64,000 bases of DNA. It comes from Bimuria novae-zelandiae CBS 107.79. Its lineage: Eukaryota; Ascomycota; Dothideomycetes; Pleosporales; Didymosphaeriaceae. Positions 58,341 through 64,000 of the stretch are shown here, piece after piece; the first letter of the stretch is position 1, and every line of letters starts with the position of its first letter. The position numbers and the translations under genes are program-made. The stretch spans positions 763,087 to 827,086 of the forward strand of contig ML976658.1 in assembly GCA_010015655.1 (NCBI GenBank), read 5' to 3'. Below the pieces are notes generated by a model. It saw only the letters and a program-made list of their open reading frames with translations, made no database searches and had not been told where the DNA came from.

Positions 58341-59690
58341 TAATAAATCTATCTTAAAGTAGCTGGATTTACTTTTACTTATAGTGTTAAATAACTTATA
58401 TACCTAAGAACTACTTTAGCTTTTTTTTTTTAATATTATATATTATAAGTTATTTTTAATTATTTATTAAATTAATAATAAGCGTCCTAGTTACTACAAG
58501 ATACAACTATTACTATATTATTAGTAAATAAGAAGATAATAAGATAATTACTATTATATAAATAGGGTACTCTAGGCACCTATCTTAGTCTTACCTTCTT
58601 AAGTATTATAGTAAGATACTTATACTATAGTCGCGGCGCGTTATAAAGTCCGTATAGCGCTTACTTAAGCTTTAGTAGTTTTCTAAATTCTTTCTTATAT
58701 CCTTTTAAATAGTATATATAGGTAGTTTAATTAAGTAATGCGTTAAGTAATGCGTTAAGAAAGGCGTTAAGTACATTATACTAGTATAGATCTAGGTTAA
58801 AAGCTACTACTAGGATAATAAAATATTAAAAGATTTTTATAGCCAGCGTTGCTACGTACGTGTCACCCTAGTCTTACTGCAGATCTCTCCGGATAACTAG
58901 CCAGGTGTAACAGGAACAATCGCTCGTCGACACGAGAAACCTTGGCCAGTCAGGACAGGATCCGAGATCATCCGAAAACTGACACTCATCCATATCGGAC
59001 CAATTTCGGATCTATCAGACCGATGGGAAACTACGGATCCGATTCGGACCTATTTCGGATCCATCAGACCGACGGTCAACCTATGGCAGTTATGTGCTAG
59101 CTAGCCATCTGGGAAGAGGTGTATTTAGAGGAGCTTGGGGCCTTTGTAGTTCAGTACCTTTTCCGTATCCTTTCGTACCAGGCCTATAGGCACTTAATTC
59201 ATTCGAGGCTACATTCTTATACACGCACTCCCATATGCCTCTGCTAGGAGATACGCCAACATCGATCCTTTGAGTGACCTGCGCCGATACACCAGGCTTT
59301 AAACTTATATAGATATCTATCCTTGACAAATTTATATAAGAATACCTATATAAGTAGTAGCACCTTAGTATCTACTTGTTTAGCCAGATTAGCTATAGTA
59401 GTAGCGCGTTATCTACTCTAAATCTAATTCTAATTAATAGCTAAGATAGCGAGGAAGATATCTACCTTATTATAAGGTAATTAAATAAGTGTTAGTTAAG
59501 CTATTATAGTTTATAGGTAATATATTACAGAAAGTTAGTGGGGTGCGCCGCTCGCTTGTATCCGCCGCTCGCTTATAAACTACGTTATATAACTTTATAT
59601 TTAGTAGTAGTTTTTATATACGAGAAAGTTTTGCCTAGCAGTAATAATTTAATATTATTAATTATAGCTTAAATTAAATTTATATTAATG
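58341..59690 (-). pseudogene. copia E pol remnant, part 1 (RT)
   Basis: Minus strand, after allowing for RIP: TKVLLLI-VFLYKFVKD then LYKFKAWLVIRRDLQ (split by the solo LTR at 58906), and GDTYVATLA. Then come NLDLYQYNVLNAFLNALLN and ALYGLYNA (about 58650). The active-site box is LYINNIVIV (YVDD to YINN). The order and spacing are those of copia RT. The 5' part beyond about 59560 cannot be read, and the boundary with unique DNA near 59690 is approximate. Confidence 0.78.
58906..59291. mobile_element. solo LTR, 386 bp, TSD CCAGG
   Basis: Starts TGTAACAGGAACAATCG, ends CGCCGATACA, flanked by CCAGG at 58901-58905 and 59292-59296. Removing it rejoins KFKAW-LVIRRDLQ of copia E in frame. It is not RIP-damaged. 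It contains a tandem-like pair of the segment ATTTCGGATC.ATCAGACCGA. Confidence 0.85.
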
Positions 59691-59793
59691 GAGTTGTCGC
59701 GTATTAAAAGTAGGATGTTTTAGTGTTCCCCTTGCATCACGCGCACGGACACGGTACAGCGCTAATCTCATTCTAGGAAAGCTCGGGATCGTA

Positions 59794-59893
59794 TTTTCGC
59801 TTATAGAAATCTTAGGGATTCTTGGCAGAACGCGATCTCGCGGTCTTAAGCGCACAATAAGAGAGTTATCCACCTATTACTCTATAATAAGTA
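59794..59893 (+). repeat. left terminal inverted repeat
   Basis: TTTTCGCTTATAGAAATC ... pairs with the right end. The differences are mostly C/T and G/A transitions expected from RIP. Confidence 0.8.
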
Positions 59894-60019
59894 GATGTAA
59901 CTTCTTTTAAGCATTATAAATAGTAAATAACACGTTAGAGACTTTATTATTAACTTTTTTATAGCTAATCGCAGCCTACCGTTCGCGGTCTTAGCTATAA
60001 AGTAAATTTTTATATTTAA

Positions 60020-61574
60020 CGCTAATTCCTTAACCTTTCTAGCCTTTTATAGATACTTAAATCTACCTCTAACCTTTGTTAAATAATTAATAGTGTAGAA
60101 ATTATAATAATAAAACTTAGTAGTATACGGTAATGCCTTAAAAGCTATACCTAAAGGTAGTAAATAAGATTATTAGTGCAATCCGCTATAGCTTTACTTA
60201 CTTATAATTATAGGCAAAGTTTCCCAGTGTTAGTAAAAATATAATTTAGTAATTTACGCGTAATATTAAGAACTTTGGCGTACCCTATCTTCTAGAGGGT
60301 AGGCGTGGGTGTAAGCCCATAATTACACTAGAAATTGAAGAAGACCTCTCACAGCTACTCGCTGCAAAGCCTACTATGTACCTGGACGAGATCAAATGGT
60401 ATTTAGAAGAGAATTGGGACATATCTCCGGTCGAGAACACGATATGGAGAAAGCTCCACGAAGCAGGCTTTTGGAAGAAGGTTACTTAACAAATTTTAAA
60501 TAAAAGGGACCCTGTTGAGCACGAGGAGCATTACTAATTTATTTATTAGTTTAATAAAGAGGATCTAGTGTTCGCAGATAAGGCCGGGGCCCACGAAGGC
60601 ACGTTAAAGAGGCGTACTGGCTAGGCTCCGCGAGGCACGCCAGCGGTGGAGACCTCAAGCACCAATCAAAGTAAGCGTTGTCTATCTTACCAGCATATAC
60701 ATTCAATGGATACCTCGAAGGGACGCTCGTTTATTATGGATCAATTACCGCCGAACTGTTTCTAGGCTGGTTAGAGACTGCCGTGCTTCCGTAGATAAAC
60801 CCGGCGCCAGGGCCACGTTTAGTTTTTATTATTAATAACCTTAAAGCCGATTATAATTAGGTAAGCTCTAGTATTTATATTTAATAGTACTAATATTTAT
60901 TATAGCGTATTAAAGATGCCTATATAGATAATAGCGTTATCCTAAAATACTTCCCTCGCTATTTACTAGATTTTAACCCTATTAAATTAAGCTTCTATCT
61001 ACTTAAGTAATAGATAAGAAATGTTACGGACCAGAAGTCGACGGTGGGACGACAGGCCTTATGACGACAACCAGGCCCCACCTCCGACTTACGTAATGTC
61101 CTAGGCTGTCCCAGGCGCCAAGACTATGGGATATTATGGGACCACGTGACCCAGGGTCACGTGACGTCCCAGGAAATCCCATGGGATCCCACAAGGTTAG
61201 GATATGGGATACCATGGGACTCTATGGGACAAGGAGGATATATATACAGGATAGTTTCCTTTATACGCTCCTTGTAGTCAACTAAAATATCTTCTGTGCG
61301 AGTACCTTCTCCTATACAGACTAATAGTTATCTTATTCGCTATAAGATTGGATTGTTCAACCGCGCTTAATTGTCGCATCAACTCGTACCATTGAATAAC
61401 CCGTGAGACGCCTCATTACCTTACCGCCCTAACCCGGATCGGACCAAGCGAGTGCACCTCATAATAAGAAAGCACTAAGATTAGTCGCTAGAATAAGGAT
61501 CTTTAGACTATAAACGTAACTTTAAGAAGTTTATTAATATTGCATTACAATGCGACAACTTAGGGCGCCCTTAG
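60020..61574 (+). pseudogene. Tc1/mariner (DDE_3-type) transposase remnant
   Basis: Reading from the N-terminal linker FPSVSKN and NFGVPYLLEGRRGCKPII gives the helix-turn-helix region YLDEIKWYLEENWD ... NTIWRKLHEAGFWKKV (about 60378-60488). The first catalytic segment is VFADKAGAHE, where DE-type residues are changed. After a one-base shift near 60670 come LPAYTFNGYLEGTLVYYGSI and NPAPGPRLVFIINNL, where MDN is expected at the second Asp. Then RYLLDFNPIKLSFYLLK (about 60954-61005; SPDFNPIE in the family). The reading resumes after the solo LTR in FINIALQCDNLGRP and stops at TAG 61572-61574. The start is uncertain because 59900-60220 is heavily RIP-damaged. Inactive. Confidence 0.82.
61022..61466 (+). 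mobile_element. solo LTR of a G0/G1-related gypsy family, TSD AGAAA
   Basis: 445 bp from TGTTACGGACCAG to CATAATA, flanked by AGAAA at 61017-61021 and 61467-61471. The right half (GTTTCCTTTAT ... ATTGTCGCATCAACT ... TTACCGCCCTAACCCGGATCGGA) matches the G0/G1 LTR, but the left half is different and palindrome-rich (CACGTGACCC-A-GGGTCACGTG at 61143-61163). Hardly any RIP. It interrupts the transposase gene. Confidence 0.88.
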
Positions 61575-63560
61575 CTATCAGGCTTGTTAATATCCTCTTT
61601 ACATTGCTTCTTATAAGAGTGCCATGTACGGCGACTACTTAAGGCCGTCTGCACGCCACGAGACCCGCAGACGCGCTAAATGTACGCGGAATCTTGCTGT
61701 AGCTCCTCGAATAGTAGGTCCACCTTAGTAATCTTATTAGCAACTAGCTAGTCATATACCGTGTTAAGTTCTTCTGTGAACCGTGGGTGACGGTTAATGA
61801 CGAAGTTGATAAAGTTACGGAGGTCGTCTAGCATTATGGGGCTCGTGGGAATACTCGCCGAATTACCACGCTTATAAGATCGTTGAGGCTGCATCGTAGG
61901 GCCATTTAGGCTGCTAGTAAAGAACTAAACAGTAATTAGAGAGGTAGTTAACATCTTTTCCCCGTTTTGTGGCATTATTATAGACCTACGGGGCTTCTTG
62001 CTAAGTTGGGTTGCATGTCTATTTTAAATTGCAAGGAGCACTAGAACTGCCGGATTATTAACGTTATAACGCTATAGATTACGGTGAATATACTCGCCCT
62101 ATAACGTAATATTATCTTAAATAACACTACAATGTCTACCTTTAATCTTAAGGTAATAGTTGTTACCTTGCGGGCACCGATGTTGACCATTACACTTTAG
62201 CCTATGGTTGGCGAGCTGGTCCAGGAGATCCTGCCTCGAAGCTATTTCCTCGTCGACTACTGGCTCGTTGCGAGGTCTCGGAGTCGCTCCGGGGTGTGTA
62301 GGCGCTGCACGAGGCGTTGCTGAACCACTGCGGCTTGCTCGAGTGCCGCCCCGGCCACCACTGCACGCTGGCGTTGTTGGTTGCCGCTGCTGGCTTGCCG
62401 GAGGCACATTGGGAGTAGGCTCCTCCAGTGCTGACGGGTCTTCGATTAAGTCACCATGCGGTGGGCCTTGTTCGAAAACGCTGAAGTGCCAGACCGAGAG
62501 AACACGAATTACAGCGCCAATGGAATGGTGGAGCTTAATAAGACGCTTTACAATATTCCAGGTAGGCTGAAAGTCCTCGAGACTGGTTTTTATAGATAAA
62601 TCCTGTTTTGGACAGACGATGACCTCTTTCTGAGCGCCAACACGCTTAAAAATAGTAACGTAACACCGCCAGAGATGGATATCATGGTCGAAATCTTCAC
62701 CATAGAGATGATCACACGCTTCTTGGACGGGTGGTTGGATAATACTCTCGAAAAAGTCACTAAACGGAGTTGACGAGGTATTATGAACGTCACTAGCCGT
62801 CTGAACGAGCGAATTATCGAAAACGGACATCCACTGGTGCTGGAAGTCGACTCCAGGATCTTGCAGAGGTTCTCTCTACTTACCCTTCGGCTGACGAGTT
62901 CGTGGCCGTATTGACGGGCCTGCGGTGGTTTCCCTGGGTCTTCTGGAGCTAGCAGGTTGGCTAATATGTCTATTAGCATTCTGCTGATTTCGAGAACGGC
63001 GAGTAGAAGCCTCTAACGTAGGCTCGAAGCGCTCCTTTGCCTTAACTGGGCGCCCAGCACGGGTCTTCCGAGCAGGAAGCTCTATCGGCTCTTCGGCCTC
63101 CTCAGTCTCCTGCTGCTCTAGACACTCCGGCTCCTGGTTATCTAGTTGAGTCTCTTTTTGCGAGTCCTCATCTCCTTCTTCTTCCTGCTCCGATTGTTCT
63201 TCGTCCGAAACATCAAACAGGGGTGGCGAAGAGGGTATTTGAATGACTTGTTCCTGTATAGGGACTCGCTCAGGTGGTGGAGATGGTTGTGTGACCCCTA
63301 GGCCATTAAGGACCTTTGCAGCCTCGAGGGCTTGTTCGTCAGGATCGCTGGCCTGCTGCTCGTCCTCGCTCCTTGTAACAGAAGTACCTAAGGCTAAGTA
63401 AGCTTAAGTAAGTCACTATCGAGTGGCCAGAAATTAAGTAGAAGGTCCTACCATCGTCGTGAGTCTCCCAGCGGATTATCCGCCCCAACATCCCACGAAC
63501 TGGCCATCGATTTGGCTTATTTTTAACCTTGCTAGATTGCGCCCGTGTACGCGCAGTCAT
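61571..63560 (-). pseudogene. second gene of the TIR element, unknown family
   Basis: ATG at 63560, only 26 bp inside the right inverted repeat. The start reads NRWPVRGMLGRIIRWETH and GRTFYLI, with a chromodomain-like rhythm (inference). After a probable intron or frame break near 63350 there is an acidic disordered part (EEQSEQEEEGDEDSQKE), then a basic RPRTRQPKGK. A TAG at 62876-62878 follows. The next block is FSDFFESIIQPPVQEACDHLYG ... WHFSVFEQG, then a Pro/Arg-rich linker and a Cys/His cluster CNGQHRCPQGNNYYLKIKGRHC. After more stops comes a helical tail MLDDLRNFINFVINRHPRFT ... RRTWHSYKKQC, ending at 61571. It resembles in architecture (folded block, linker, Cys cluster, helical tail) dispersed fungal gene families of unknown function. 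At least two nonsense changes. Confidence 0.55.
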
Positions 63561-63586
63561 TGCACATTAAAACGCACAGAACTAAC

Positions 63587-63686
63587 CACTCGTTGTGGAG
63601 TAATAGGCGGGTAATTGTCTTGTTGTGCGCTAGAGGCCGCGAGATCGCGTTCTGCCAAGAATCCCCAAGGTTTCTGCAAGCGAGAA
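63587..63686 (-). repeat. right terminal inverted repeat
   Basis: Read on the minus strand: TTCTCGCTTGCAGAAACC ..., the less mutated of the two ends. Confidence 0.8.
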
Positions 63687-63768
63687 TAAGCAGCTGCGAA
63701 TCGGTCATGCTGCTGCCTTCATCTCATCCCACATCACCAACATCCAAATTCTGCTCTCCCTGTCGAAT

Positions 63769-64000
63769 ATGAGCTTTCCATTGACAGTGCTTCCGGAAGA
63801 GCTCATTACTACGGTAGTGTCGCACGTCTCAGACCGCGGGGCCCTGTGCAACCTCGCTCTTGCTTCTCGACAGCTGCATCGCCTTGCAACACCGCATTTG
63901 TACAACGACATCGCAGTCTATTTGGGGAAAGAACCAAGAGATCATGAAGCCCTAAGGTCTCTGGTGACTGGACTGCTTGAGCGCCCTGACTATGCTGCGT
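63769..64000 (+). CDS. F-box protein, 5' part only
   Basis: ATG at 63769 opens 77 codons up to the window end without a stop. The first 40 residues, LTVLPEELITTVVSHVSD then LCNLALASRQLHRLATPHLY, are a textbook F-box: LP.E....I...L, then L..L...S+....AxP.LY. F-box proteins hand substrates to the SCF ubiquitin ligase through Skp1. In filamentous ascomycetes many such genes have poorly conserved C-termini and unknown targets. The rest of the gene is outside the window. The start lies 83 bp from the right end of the TIR element, so that element sits in its promoter region. No damage is visible. Confidence 0.85.
   Translation, partial: MSFPLTVLPEELITTVVSHVSDRGALCNLALASRQLHRLATPHLYNDIAVYLGKEPRDHEALRSLVTGLLERPDYAA

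Larger units (their letters stand above)
59794..63686. mobile_element. TIR element with TA duplication and two facing genes
   Basis: Inverted repeats of about 100 bp (59794-59893 and 63587-63686) share GGATTCTTGGCAGAACGCGA and are flanked by TA (59792-59793 and 63687-63688), as for Tc1/mariner elements. Inside are a transposase gene (plus) with a solo LTR in it and a second gene (minus). Without the solo LTR the unit is about 3.4 kb, long for this superfamily. The left half is strongly RIP-affected and the right half much less. Confidence 0.75.

Noticed and set aside
61024..61215. 63-codon minus-strand ORF
   Set aside because: Lies wholly in the solo LTR and its GGGAT/CCATGGGA repeats.
62208..62570. 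120-codon plus-strand ORF, Arg/Gly/Ser-rich
   Set aside because: Antisense to the Pro/Arg-rich linker of the second gene of the TIR element; composition artefact.

Overview
The window reads as nuclear DNA of a filamentous ascomycete (Pezizomycotina; a dothideomycete such as a member of the Pleosporales is my guess). The signs are short 45-65 nt spliceosomal introns, a Zn2Cys6 regulator beside metabolic genes, and long AT-rich blocks in which CpA/TpG is almost gone while CpG remains. That last pattern is the footprint of repeat-induced point mutation (RIP), which turns CAA/CAG/TGG codons into stops. No gene symbol is safe to assign except by family.

Layout. 1-5409: a RIP-damaged Ty1/copia element whose 5' LTR lies off the window. 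5410-20543: an island of ordinary base composition. It holds a broken cytochrome P450, an intact two-exon gene of unknown function, an intact pyruvate-decarboxylase-type gene, a methyltransferase with one internal stop, an intact four-exon Zn2Cys6 regulator, a frameshifted multi-pass membrane protein, and several orphan ORFs. Together P450, decarboxylase, methyltransferase and regulator look like a decaying metabolic cluster. 20747-21553: a miniature LTR element with a perfect target duplication, containing an assembly gap. 21922-22779: a degenerate acidic-repeat gene.

22993 to about 59690 is one nested transposon stack that can be resolved base by base from 5-bp target-site duplications (TSDs). 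A minus-strand copia (E) was hit by chromovirus G0 (TSD CTTAT) and by a solo LTR (CCAGG). G0 was hit in its 5' LTR by chromovirus G1 in reverse (ATTAG). G1 was hit by copia A (GTTAG), copia B in reverse (ATCGT) and a solo LTR (GTTAA). Copia B was hit by copia D (TTATA) and copia C (ATTTT). All internal coding regions are riddled with RIP stops. Both chromoviruses keep a 516-nt antisense ORF between pol and the 3' LTR, and its stop codon overlaps the pol stop in a CCTAGG.

59794-63686 is bounded by ~100-bp inverted repeats flanked by TA. It holds a Tc1/mariner-type transposase (plus strand, interrupted by a solo LTR with TSD AGAAA) facing a second, unrelated gene (minus strand). Their stop codons overlap too. 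The window ends inside the 5' part of an F-box gene (63769 onward).
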